Source: Haloplasma contractile
GTDB lineage: Bacteria > Bacillota_I > Bacilli_A > Haloplasmatales > Haloplasmataceae
Direction: 5' to 3'
NCBI GenBank assembly: GCA_016841945.1
Contig: JAENYC010000014.1
Coordinates: 1 to 64,000, forward strand
DNA: 64,000 bases
The notes below the pieces were generated by a model, which did not search any database, was not told where the DNA came from, and saw nothing but the letters and a program-made list of their open reading frames with translations. The position numbers and the translations under genes were made by a program. Positions 18,928 to 26,991 of the stretch are shown piece by piece (within the stretch, counting starts at the first letter, position 1; the number at the start of each line of letters is the position of its first letter).

Positions 18928-19755
18928 TTGAAATTTAAACTTATATTTTTAATTTTGATATCTTTAATTATATTAACTGGGTGTACTGAAGAAAAATCGG
19001 ATTATGAAATTTTTACAGAACTTTATAATGAGGCAGTTAGTAATTTTGAAAACCGTGAAAGCGCAATTTTTGAAGAAAATTCATTTTATAATTATGAATT
19101 ATTGGAACAAACTATTGAGACATCAATTGATTTTTCTTATGAAGAAATATTAGAACCGTATTATATGAAAAGTACCTTTAGGCAAGATATATCTACTGTA
19201 GGTTTAACTACAATGGATATCCTAGTGCTTCAAGATAGTGATACTTATCAAATATATAGTAAAATTAACGGTAATATAATGAATGAGTCATTAACAGAAG
19301 ACGAGTTTAAAGAAGAAGTCGTGAATGATGAATTAAACATTACATTAAATCATATACCTGATTCTATTGAGAAAATAAAAGAAGAAACCATTACGAGTAG
19401 TAATGAAAAAATAATTACCTATGAAACAACATTTAAACTAAGTGATTTAGAAACAGAAGATCAAATACTTTTTGATGAACTAATTGAATTGTATATTGGG
19501 GAAAATCAAGATACATCAATCTTATTAGATATAGAAGTCACTAAAACAATTGTATTAAATGCTACGACTAAACAATTAGTAGTGATTTCTTATGATACAA
19601 ATGAGGTTATTACTCAAGTATTTAATCAATTCATAGAAGAAAATACACTTGACTGGGAAATATGTGATACTGAAGGTAGTTATTCATTTAAATTTATTAG
19701 TTTAAATAATGTCATTAAAGACGATGATTTTATTAGTGACATGACAGAAAAATAA
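18928..19755 (+). CDS. Lipoprotein of unknown function
   Basis: This 275-residue protein starts at TTG 18928 behind AGGAGG. A hydrophobic signal ends in lipobox LTGC (Cys about 19). The mature part is acidic and mixed alpha/beta, without a motif I recognise. It has a weak resemblance to LolA/LppX-like lipoproteins with long antiparallel strands (the repeated pattern of T/I strands ending in ETTFKLSDL), but I do not claim homology. It has its own promoter and terminator and no operon partner. Confidence 0.75.
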   Translation: MKFKLIFLILISLIILTGCTEEKSDYEIFTELYNEAVSNFENRESAIFEENSFYNYELLEQTIETSIDFSYEEILEPYYMKSTFRQDISTVGLTTMDILVLQDSDTYQIYSKINGNIMNESLTEDEFKEEVVNDELNITLNHIPDSIEKIKEETITSSNEKIITYETTFKLSDLETEDQILFDELIELYIGENQDTSILLDIEVTKTIVLNATTKQLVVISYDTNEVITQVFNQFIEENTLDWEICDTEGSYSFKFISLNNVIKDDDFISDMTEK

Positions 19756-19784
19756 GAGAGCACTAATACAATAGTGCTCTTTTT
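19756..19784 (+). terminator. Intrinsic terminator
   Basis: AGAGCACTA, loop, TAGTGCTCT, then TTTTC. It also lies at the 3' end of the convergent hypothetical gene. Confidence 0.9.
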
Positions 19785-19785
19785 C

Positions 19786-20511
19786 TTAATCATCATAATC
19801 AGCAAATATTTTCTTTAATTCCTTTTTTAGTTCATCTTCTTCATCATGTACTTGTTCATCATATTTATGTTCTTCTTCTAAATCAATATCTTCTTCATAT
19901 AGATAATCCTTTTTATCTTTGTATGCATCTATCGGTTCTTCTTTATGCTCTTCCTCTTTCAATATATACTCCTTTTTTTTGAATTTTGTCGCATTAGAAG
20001 TTACGGGAAAGGTAGACCGGTCAATGAGCTTTCCTCTCATAGGAGAAACATAATATGGTGTTTCATCATCATCTTTTTGTTTATTCTTTACAATCCGAAT
20101 AAAGACATCATTTTCTTCTTCATCATCCATAATGAGGGGTTGTTTAAACTTTTCTTTCTTTCTCTTTTTACCTACCATTTTTTTTAACTCATTTAAAACA
20201 ACTTCATAAATATCTTCTTGATATTCTTCATAAGAAAATAAATGTTTAAATTCATATACTATCTTTTTATTTTTCTTTAGATCAATATTAATCGCAATGA
20301 TTTGTTGATAATGTTTTGATAAATATATTATATCCTGTAATTTATCATATTTAGAAATCAATACAATTAATACTTTAGCAGTTATGATTTTATCTTTTTC
20401 ATCATATGTTAAACCAATTGAATTATATTGACTTTGATTAAGGATTTTCATAAGCTGTTTTATTATTCGATTAACCTTTTTATGATATAAAACGACAACA
20501 TCATAAGGCAT
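19786..20511 (-). CDS. Hypothetical acidic cytoplasmic protein
   Basis: I do not recognise this 241-residue protein. The first about 115 residues look like a small alpha/beta domain: strands VVVLYHKK, ITAKVLIVLIS and IIAINIDLKK alternate with helices. This recalls a TIR- or Rossmann-like fold without catalytic motifs. The rest is highly charged and low in complexity (EEE, KKK and DEE runs), probably disordered, ending in a short acidic helix. GGGAGCGG lies before ATG 20511. No signal peptide or membrane segment is seen. The gene stands alone between convergent and divergent lipoprotein genes. Confidence 0.65.
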   Translation of the reverse strand: MPYDVVVLYHKKVNRIIKQLMKILNQSQYNSIGLTYDEKDKIITAKVLIVLISKYDKLQDIIYLSKHYQQIIAINIDLKKNKKIVYEFKHLFSYEEYQEDIYEVVLNELKKMVGKKRKKEKFKQPLIMDDEEENDVFIRIVKNKQKDDDETPYYVSPMRGKLIDRSTFPVTSNATKFKKKEYILKEEEHKEEPIDAYKDKKDYLYEEDIDLEEEHKYDEQVHDEEDELKKELKKIFADYDD

Positions 20512-20642
20512 ACTATCCGCTCCCTATCAACTATTATTTATATTATAAACGATACAATAATCAATTTCTACAAAATAGTTGTGAATTATTTGATTTTGTT
20601 TTAAAATATAGATAAATAACGTATATATTACTATATTAATAA

Positions 20643-20663
20643 TAATTATAATCGTTATAATTA
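20643..20663. promoter_or_regulatory. Perfect 9-bp inverted repeat upstream of the S41 lipoprotein gene
   Basis: TAATTATAA, spacer TCG, TTATAATTA: a perfect palindrome 25 bases before the start codon. It contains TATAAT-like sequence on both strands. It could be an operator overlapping the promoter, or simply an AT-rich palindrome. Confidence 0.45.
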
Positions 20664-20687
20664 ATATTTTAAATTAAGGGGACTTTT

Positions 20688-23600
20688 ATGTTAAATGTTA
20701 GACTAAACTTAAAGATTATTTTTTTAGTTATACTGCTTTTTATATTATCGGGTTGTAAAAATGAAGTAAATACAACAACCATTACTGAAACGACTGAATC
20801 ACTACCCGTTATCACAAAATATAAGGATTTAAACGCTGTAGACCTTTCACCAGAATATATTATAGAAGCTGATAAATTAACGACTTATCATTACCATGAC
20901 CATCAAATAACCTATGTAAATATTTTAGAGTTTATCACATTTATGAAAGGAGCTATAATAGATTTAACCATTACAAAAGATGATATGTTAACCATCTCTC
21001 ATACAATGAATGTTCCAAATGAATTTCGAGATATTTATGGTGGGCCTACATACACCTATGAAATGACGATTGATGCTCATACCGATACAATATTATATAA
21101 TGACTTCGATATGATAAACATCTTAAACCTTAATCCTTTAACAGAGTATGAAACTGAGGTAATCCTGTCAGATTATGAAATATACGATGAAGGAGATTTA
21201 TCCGTTGAAATTGATTTATCTTTATATGATATTGATATTATACTCTATGAAAATGAATATTATATGCCATTATATCTTGCTAATCTATTCTTCACAGGAG
21301 ACGCTATCAATGTTTATGAAATGAATAATGATATTTTTATTCTCGATTATCTATCAAATTTATCAATGCTTGAAGATTTATATAAAAAGAATCATGAATT
21401 AGAAGCATCTAATATAACCATTCACACTAAGAATTACTTAGCTTTATATTTTGACTATTTTTACGGTCTAAAAGAATATAAAAATATCGAATCTTATAAA
21501 ACGGTTTTAGATAATGATTATAACTTTGAAACATTTGACGATTTCGATTCAATACATAAAGAAGTAAAAAAATTCATGACTGACCTTAATGATTTACACA
21601 CCTCAGTTATAACCTATGGATATATGGACCCAAACTTTCATCCAAACAATCTCAGAAGCTCAAAAATGAATCGTTATATCTATGCATATAATAAAAATGA
21701 ATGCTATATAAGGGATAAAGAAATAGATTATACCATTTTTGAAGACACAGTTATTCTTCAAATTAATGCATTCTCACTAGAAACAAAAGACCTTTTAAAC
21801 CCAATCATTGAACAAATTAGAGATTATGAAAACATTGTCATTGATATCAGTTGTAATCCAGGTGGTAATGTATATGGAGTAATTGAATTACTCAGTTATA
21901 TGACTGATGAAGATATACCTGTTTCTTATATAAATCCCAAAACTGGTAGCAAAATAATTGAGTATTATGATACCTCAAATACTGAATATTTGGATAAAAA
22001 CTACTATATATATACAACCGCAGCAACCTATAGCGCCGCTAACCTATTTGCATCCATTGTGAAAGATCAAGGATTAGGCTTTATTATCGGTGAAAAATCA
22101 GGTGGTGGTGCATCAGCCATCACAAATACTGTGTTACCAGATGGCGCATTGATTGTTAATTCAAGTAATTTAACATTTATCAACAAAAATGATGAGATAA
22201 TTGAAGATGGTATTGATGTTGATTTTCATTATAATAATCCCTATAAATTTTTTGATTCAGGATTATTTTTAGATACTATATTTCAAGATTTTTCAGATGT
22301 TTCAATCGATAAACTCAATCAAGATGATTCATATAGTTATCAATTTAATATAGATAAAAATAGTTTATTCACGATAAATAAATATAAACTATCTGTTTAT
22401 GATTATGATACAAATGAATTATTATATCAAGAAGAATTTACACAGGATGATTTTCAGTTTATCGTTAATAAACCGCTAGATAATTTAATTTATAAAATAC
22501 AAGTATCAGTAGAATTTCAATTAAATGGAACAAATAATGAAGAACTCATTTATTCAGATATTATAGATGACCATGGTGACTCATTTGAATATGCATCTAA
22601 TATTCCAATTGACCAAGTTATCACATCACATCGTTACCTAAACCGTGATAAAGATGTGTATAAGTTCTCCATAATAGAAGGAGGAACATACACAATAGAA
22701 ATAGATGATGATATAAGGAGTATGGATATTTACAATGATAAAGGAGATTTAATCACTCATGATTACGTTTTTCTATTGGAACCTGGAACATATTATATCC
22801 AAGTATCACGATTTGAAGTGGGTTACTATAACATACAAATTAAAACATTAGAAGATGATAATACCGGAACAACAATCATAACACTACAAGATGGTGTACA
22901 ACATCATCAATTATTTTATGATTTTCTTTATGATGAAGAAACATTTGAATTTATATTAAATGAAGATTCTGTGGTTACTTTTTCATGGAATGTTGAAGAT
23001 TATTCTAAATATAGTATTATAAAGACTAATGGTTATCCCTATCAAGGATGTAAAAGATTATCGACCAATGAAAATTTAAGAATCTTTTTACCAAAAGGGA
23101 CCTATTTTGTTAGTTTGAATTCTCATCCTCCTTATGAAGAAGTGAGTTTGACTACCACATTAACAACTGATTTTCATGATTATTCAGGTGATATTTCTTC
23201 TATAAAAAATAATTATGGTGAATTACAGTTCGGTTTAAACAGTGTAACATTTATTGCTCAATATGATATTGATGTATATTATATTGACATCATCGAAAGT
23301 AGTTCTTATATATTTAATTACGATGATACATATAGAGATGTATATTATAAAAATTTTCAAAAGGATTATAGAGAGAAACTTTCTCCGAATGAAATACTTT
23401 GTTTAAAACCCGGTAGGTATTATTTTATATTTGAAAGTAAAGATTTAGACAATGATCAATATCCTACTACAACTGACATTACCTTTACTCAAGTACATGA
23501 TGAAAATAATGAAAATAATATGTCCATTATTGAAATAAATCAAGAAATAACCACTACTCTATCCTATCCGTTAGATAGTGATTACTTTGAATTTTATTCA

Positions 23601-24134
23601 AGTGAAAGAAATACTTATCAACTTGATATTAATGGTGGTGACGTGAGGTATTGTACAATCATTGATTCTATGAACAATGAAATTGTTGTCTACGATTGTT
23701 CTGAGGACACATTTCATTTTACAGTAAATGAAGGCCATTATATATTAAAAATAGAAGCATCATCTCATATACAATATATTAGAGAGATTAACTTTTTAAT
23801 AAAAGATTCTCCTCTTAAGGTTGAAGCACCAAATAAAATTGATTTACCATTAGGATATTATGATATAGTCAATTTAGATTCAGTCACAACAATTAAAGGA
23901 GCGATAGATTATAGAGAGGATAGAGATATTTTTATTCTCAATGTTGAAACAAGTGGATACTACAGGTTAAATTTAAACGATCCTTTTATACCAGTAAGTG
24001 TTAATATAAAAGGTGAATTTGAAATCTGGAGAAACGATTCTACAAAATATTTTGAAGCTGGTAAATATTATCTTAAAATCTCAGAAAATGATAAGATTGA
24101 TTACATAATAATTTTAGAAATAATACCAAATTAA
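20688..24134 (+). CDS. Large S41-family peptidase lipoprotein with C-terminal beta-domains
   Basis: The product has 1148 residues. A signal peptide ends in lipobox LSGC (Cys about 23), followed by a short Thr/Glu stalk. Residues about 230-520 match an S41 (C-terminal processing/tricorn-core) peptidase. INAFS is followed by IVIDISCNPGGN, the strand before the active site, and then TAATYSAANLF, where the nucleophilic Ser should lie. IIGEKSGGGAS comes next. No PDZ domain is obvious. The remaining about 600 residues hold at least four beta-sandwich modules like bacterial pre-peptidase C-terminal (PPC) domains (pattern DxDxYxFxxxxxxxYxIxI and LxPGxYYIxxS). The likely role is cell-surface proteolysis. 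AAGGGGAC precedes ATG 20688. This gene is monocistronic. Confidence 0.82.
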   Translation: MLNVRLNLKIIFLVILLFILSGCKNEVNTTTITETTESLPVITKYKDLNAVDLSPEYIIEADKLTTYHYHDHQITYVNILEFITFMKGAIIDLTITKDDMLTISHTMNVPNEFRDIYGGPTYTYEMTIDAHTDTILYNDFDMINILNLNPLTEYETEVILSDYEIYDEGDLSVEIDLSLYDIDIILYENEYYMPLYLANLFFTGDAINVYEMNNDIFILDYLSNLSMLEDLYKKNHELEASNITIHTKNYLALYFDYFYGLKEYKNIESYKTVLDNDYNFETFDDFDSIHKEVKKFMTDLNDLHTSVITYGYMDPNFHPNNLRSSKMNRYIYAYNKNECYIRDKEIDYTIFEDTVILQINAFSLETKDLLNPIIEQIRDYENIVIDISCNPGGNVYGVIELLSYMTDEDIPVSYINPKTGSKIIEYYDTSNTEYLDKNYYIYTTAATYSAANLFASIVKDQGLGFIIGEKSGGGASAITNTVLPDGALIVNSSNLTFINKNDEIIEDGIDVDFHYNNPYKFFDSGLFLDTIFQDFSDVSIDKLNQDDSYSYQFNIDKNSLFTINKYKLSVYDYDTNELLYQEEFTQDDFQFIVNKPLDNLIYKIQVSVEFQLNGTNNEELIYSDIIDDHGDSFEYASNIPIDQVITSHRYLNRDKDVYKFSIIEGGTYTIEIDDDIRSMDIYNDKGDLITHDYVFLLEPGTYYIQVSRFEVGYYNIQIKTLEDDNTGTTIITLQDGVQHHQLFYDFLYDEETFEFILNEDSVVTFSWNVEDYSKYSIIKTNGYPYQGCKRLSTNENLRIFLPKGTYFVSLNSHPPYEEVSLTTTLTTDFHDYSGDISSIKNNYGELQFGLNSVTFIAQYDIDVYYIDIIESSSYIFNYDDTYRDVYYKNFQKDYREKLSPNEILCLKPGRYYFIFESKDLDNDQYPTTTDITFTQVHDENNENNMSIIEINQEITTTLSYPLDSDYFEFYSSERNTYQLDINGGDVRYCTIIDSMNNEIVVYDCSEDTFHFTVNEGHYILKIEASSHIQYIREINFLIKDSPLKVEAPNKIDLPLGYYDIVNLDSVTTIKGAIDYREDRDIFILNVETSGYYRLNLNDPFIPVSVNIKGEFEIWRNDSTKYFEAGKYYLKISENDKIDYIIILEIIPN

Positions 24135-24160
24135 AAGAAAATCCTAAAGATTTTCTTTTT
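24133..24160 (+). terminator. Intrinsic terminator of the S41 gene
   Basis: AAAAGAAAATC, loop CTAAA, GATTTTCTTTT. Confidence 0.85.
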
Positions 24161-24164
24161 ATTT

Positions 24165-24242
24165 TTACCATTTATTAAATACCATTATCTTTTCATCGAA
24201 ACCATCTTTTGGTACTTTAGCAGATATAAACACATTAAAGAA
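24165..24242 (-). pseudogene. C-terminal remnant of a nitroreductase gene
   Basis: The minus strand reads KVPKDGFDEKIMVFNKW and then TAA (24165-24167). This matches the C-terminus of the intact nitroreductase at 26463 (KEPKDDFDEKKIHYNKW, stop). About 20 codons are recognisable; no upstream part survives. The two matching 3' ends flank the caspase-fold operon (24244-26166). They differ at many bases, so this is an old duplicate or a gene broken by insertion, not a fresh direct repeat. Confidence 0.7.
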
Positions 24243-24243
24243 A

Positions 24244-24663
24244 TTACATATATTCATCGATATTGATATATAAATATATTTTCTTTGAATCAATTATTTT
24301 ATCATTTTTATCGTATTTTATAACTTGATAATCGTCTAATCTAATTCTTGTACCATCATTATAATAAATATGACAAACATATCGTGAAGTTGCTTTAATA
24401 TTAAAAATGCGTTTCTTATACTTTCCATCTTTTATTTCGTTTATAAAGTCAATCTTTTCTTCTTCACTTAATTCACTTATAAGTTCCTCATATTCTTCAG
24501 TTTCTTCATTATATTGTCCAGCTAAATCTTCAATTTTAATTGTCATTATATTGTCAGTTGGTATAACTTTTGACAAATTTTTTGATGAAAGTAAAATTAC
24601 TACCCCAACTATAAATATAATGATTATAAATATAATAAGTATTAATTTTTTTTTGTTTATCAT
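24244..24663 (-). CDS. Small membrane-anchored protein in the caspase-fold operon
   Basis: This 139-residue protein has one N-terminal membrane helix (about residues 5-26, mostly Ile/Val/Leu). The outer domain is acidic with a short beta-rich end (RYVCHIYYNDGTRIRLDDYQV). I recognise no family. Its ATG immediately follows the TAA of the upstream caspase-fold gene, and the Shine-Dalgarno AGAGGTGAG lies inside that gene's last codons, so translation is coupled. The shared topology (both outside the membrane) suggests a partner, inhibitor or target of the secreted protease-like protein. Confidence 0.7.
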   Translation of the reverse strand: MINKKKLILIIFIIIIFIVGVVILLSSKNLSKVIPTDNIMTIKIEDLAGQYNEETEEYEELISELSEEEKIDFINEIKDGKYKKRIFNIKATSRYVCHIYYNDGTRIRLDDYQVIKYDKNDKIIDSKKIYLYINIDEYM

Positions 24664-26166
24664 TTACTCACCTCTAATTCCACATATTTTTGAATAATCA
24701 ATTGATGTGTTATCATTGAGATTAGTGCATATGGTATCCACATAAATCAGTCCACCTTCTGTTTCATATGTACAGTATTTTATCTCAATAGGAATGATTT
24801 CTTCTTCGTAAATATAATATACATTATATTTTTCAACATCAACTAATCTATCAAAAACAATATTAAATACTTTTACTTGATCAGGAATTTTTGTTTTTAT
24901 AGAATTAATAGAAAGAATATTTTGGTTTTCCATTTTCACACCTGAATGTTTAATGCTTAAAATTTCATTACCAAAATACTCAATATCATAAAAATCATTT
25001 GTAAGCTTCCCATTGATAGTTCTATATACTCTCTTTGTTCCATCTTCATTATCAAGGAAGTACCAACCTTTTTCTTTTAAAATTCTATTATTAAATTCTT
25101 TTACAATATTTGAGTTTGCAGTATCATTTAACTTATTTATATATGAAGCAGTGATTTTTGCTGTAGTACTACCATCTATTTCATAATCTCTAACATTGTC
25201 CCAAGGCCATATTAGACCATTTTTTGCATAATTAGCAGCATAAGCAATAGTTTCACCAGCTGAAAGCTTGTTAAATAATCTATCAGTAAAAACCCTTGAA
25301 GAACCTACCGTTGTTGTATCAGGCCATCCAATTGCTGATGTAGCTCCAGCATCAACAGAACCTTGAGACATAGAATTATTGTAACTATTATTCGAATTTG
25401 AAGAATAACATGATGCCCATACTACAACCTTTACATTTTCCATAGAATTTAATTGATAAACCCATACGCTACCTGATGGAAATGAAACTCCTGATCCTTG
25501 CGAACCATTTTTAGATCCATATCCATGACCACTAAAGAATACAATTTCACTATTTAATCTTGTATGATCTCTACTATCTAATGACAGCATATGAGATCCA
25601 CTGTGATTAGTATTATCAGAAAATTTATAGGTGTTATATAAGTTACTCAAATCATCATATGGTTTGTTTAAATCAGGTTTTGTATTGATGTCACTTGTGC
25701 CATCCGGTTTATCTGGATAATCAAAACCATATAATACCGCTTGTTGTTTTCTTATCTGTAATTGAAAAGATCCGCTTGTTAAAGATGAATTAAGCCTTAC
25801 TGTGATTTGAATAGTTCTATTAGTCTCTCCTTTAAATCCGATTGCTGAATTTAATAATACACCGCTGTTATTATCAGTTAAAATACCTGTACTCAAGCCA
25901 CTTACTGACAAATGTGTATCATGGTTTCCAAATGTTTCAACTATATAATATTTATTATCTGAAATGTTAATAAAGTATGTTTTTTCACCTCCAGTACCTA
26001 AATGAACATCTTCTATACTATTTAAAGAAATTGGATAAATAGTATAACAATGTATCGAACCATCTGGTAATATTTCACATATTTGATTAGCTTTTGCGAT
26101 ATTAGTATTTAAAACTAACACTATAAGAATAACAGTAAAACAAAGTACAAACTTAAAATACTTAAT
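24664..26166 (-). CDS. Secreted caspase-fold (CHAT/clostripain-like) putative cysteine protease; probable AUU start
   Basis: The product has about 500 residues. The likely catalytic dyad is His in VFFSGHGYGSKNG and Cys in VVWASCYSSNS, each after a hydrophobic strand as in caspase, clostripain and CHAT folds. GATSAIGWPD follows, as in CHAT proteins. A beta-rich domain precedes the protease region and a smaller domain follows it. No ATG, GTG or TTG lies near the strong GGGAGGAG site; an in-frame ATT (26164-26166) is spaced 6 bases from it. Starting there gives a perfect signal peptide (KYFKFVLCFTVILIVLVLN, then AKA). The only in-frame canonical start, GTG at 26121, would destroy the signal. The gene is followed by a coupled small membrane protein. 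Its promoter shares a palindrome with the Rhs-like gene at 0.7 kb. Confidence 0.75.
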   Translation of the reverse strand: MKYFKFVLCFTVILIVLVLNTNIAKANQICEILPDGSIHCYTIYPISLNSIEDVHLGTGGEKTYFINISDNKYYIVETFGNHDTHLSVSGLSTGILTDNNSGVLLNSAIGFKGETNRTIQITVRLNSSLTSGSFQLQIRKQQAVLYGFDYPDKPDGTSDINTKPDLNKPYDDLSNLYNTYKFSDNTNHSGSHMLSLDSRDHTRLNSEIVFFSGHGYGSKNGSQGSGVSFPSGSVWVYQLNSMENVKVVVWASCYSSNSNNSYNNSMSQGSVDAGATSAIGWPDTTTVGSSRVFTDRLFNKLSAGETIAYAANYAKNGLIWPWDNVRDYEIDGSTTAKITASYINKLNDTANSNIVKEFNNRILKEKGWYFLDNEDGTKRVYRTINGKLTNDFYDIEYFGNEILSIKHSGVKMENQNILSINSIKTKIPDQVKVFNIVFDRLVDVEKYNVYYIYEEEIIPIEIKYCTYETEGGLIYVDTICTNLNDNTSIDYSKICGIRGE

Positions 26167-26210
26167 TGTAATCTCCTCCCTTTCCTTTATAATAAAAATT
26201 ATAACATGTT

Positions 26211-26290
26211 TATATATATAAGAGTGTCAAATTATGTCGAACATAATTTTTTCAAAACTTGTCATTAAAAAATTATGCCGACAACAACGA
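26211..26290 (-). promoter_or_regulatory. Promoter region with palindrome shared with the Rhs-like gene
   Basis: The minus strand reads TGACAAG, then TTATGTTCGACATAA (26232-26246, a palindrome with one extra base), then TTGACA. A further half-like site TTATGCCGACA is at 26273-26283 on the plus strand. The first two elements match the order seen before the Rhs-like gene (TGACAAC, then TTATGTCGACATAA, then TTCGACG). Confidence 0.55.
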
Positions 26291-26371
26291 TATATGCATG
26301 ATAACAAGACACATATAATTATTGATAGAATCGTGAGCCTACATTAACTACATTTTTGTTCTTACTTAAAA

Positions 26372-26416
26372 AAATACAAAACATAGGTTAATTTCTAGTA
26401 AAAAACCTATGTTTAA
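26372..26416 (-). terminator. Intrinsic terminator of the NAD-salvage operon
   Basis: AAACATAGGTT and AACCTATGTTT form the stem, followed on the minus strand by a T-run. It lies downstream of the nitroreductase gene. Confidence 0.88.
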
Positions 26417-26462
26417 AAAATATAAACTCAAATTTGTATAAAAGATAAAATCTAGAGTATTT

Positions 26463-26972
26463 TTACCATTTATTATAATGAATTTTCTTTTCATCAAAAT
26501 CATCTTTTGGCTCTTTTATTTCATTTTTATATCCAACTGCGATTAATCCAACAGGAATAATTGAATCTGGTAAGTTTAATAACTTCTTCGTCATTTTTGT
26601 TAATTTAGTTTTTGGATGTATACCACACCATACAGCTCCTAAACCAAGTGCATGAATCGCAATGAGCATATTTTGTATCGCTGCTGAACAATCTTCAACT
26701 AAAAAGCCCTCTTCTTTTTGAACATCTATATTACCACAAACAATAATACCACATCCAGCTTGCGGTAACATTTTCGCATAAGGATGTTCTTTTGCGAACG
26801 CTTCAATATTATTTTTATCTTTTAACACAACAAACTCCCAAGGCTGTCTATTATGTGCTGATGGAGCAGCAAAACCTGCTTTTAATATTAATTGTAAATC
26901 CTCATCCTTGATTATTTCACCTGTAAACTTTCGAATACTTCTTCTTGTTAAAATTGCTTTTAATGCATCCAT
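26463..26972 (-). CDS. Nitroreductase-family FMN oxidoreductase
   Basis: This 169-residue protein is of the short nitroreductase type. RRSIRKFTGE (residues 12-21) supplies phosphate-binding Arg residues for FMN. APSAHNRQPWEFVV (about 35-48) and GLGAVWCGIHP (about 109-119) are the other FMN contacts. It transfers hydride from NAD(P)H to a quinone, flavin or nitro compound; the natural substrate is unknown. AAGGAGG precedes ATG 26972. The upstream kinase-phosphatase gene ends 19 bases away with no terminator, so it is probably the last gene of the NAD operon. A decayed copy of its 3' end lies at 24.2 kb. Confidence 0.9.
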   Translation of the reverse strand: MDALKAILTRRSIRKFTGEIIKDEDLQLILKAGFAAPSAHNRQPWEFVVLKDKNNIEAFAKEHPYAKMLPQAGCGIIVCGNIDVQKEEGFLVEDCSAAIQNMLIAIHALGLGAVWCGIHPKTKLTKMTKKLLNLPDSIIPVGLIAVGYKNEIKEPKDDFDEKKIHYNKW

Positions 26973-26991
26973 TTTTATCCTCCTTATTATT

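Noticed and set aside
24664-26121. GTG at 26119-26121 as start of the caspase-fold gene
   Set aside because: It has no ribosome site at correct spacing and would remove most of the signal peptide; the ATT further upstream fits both.
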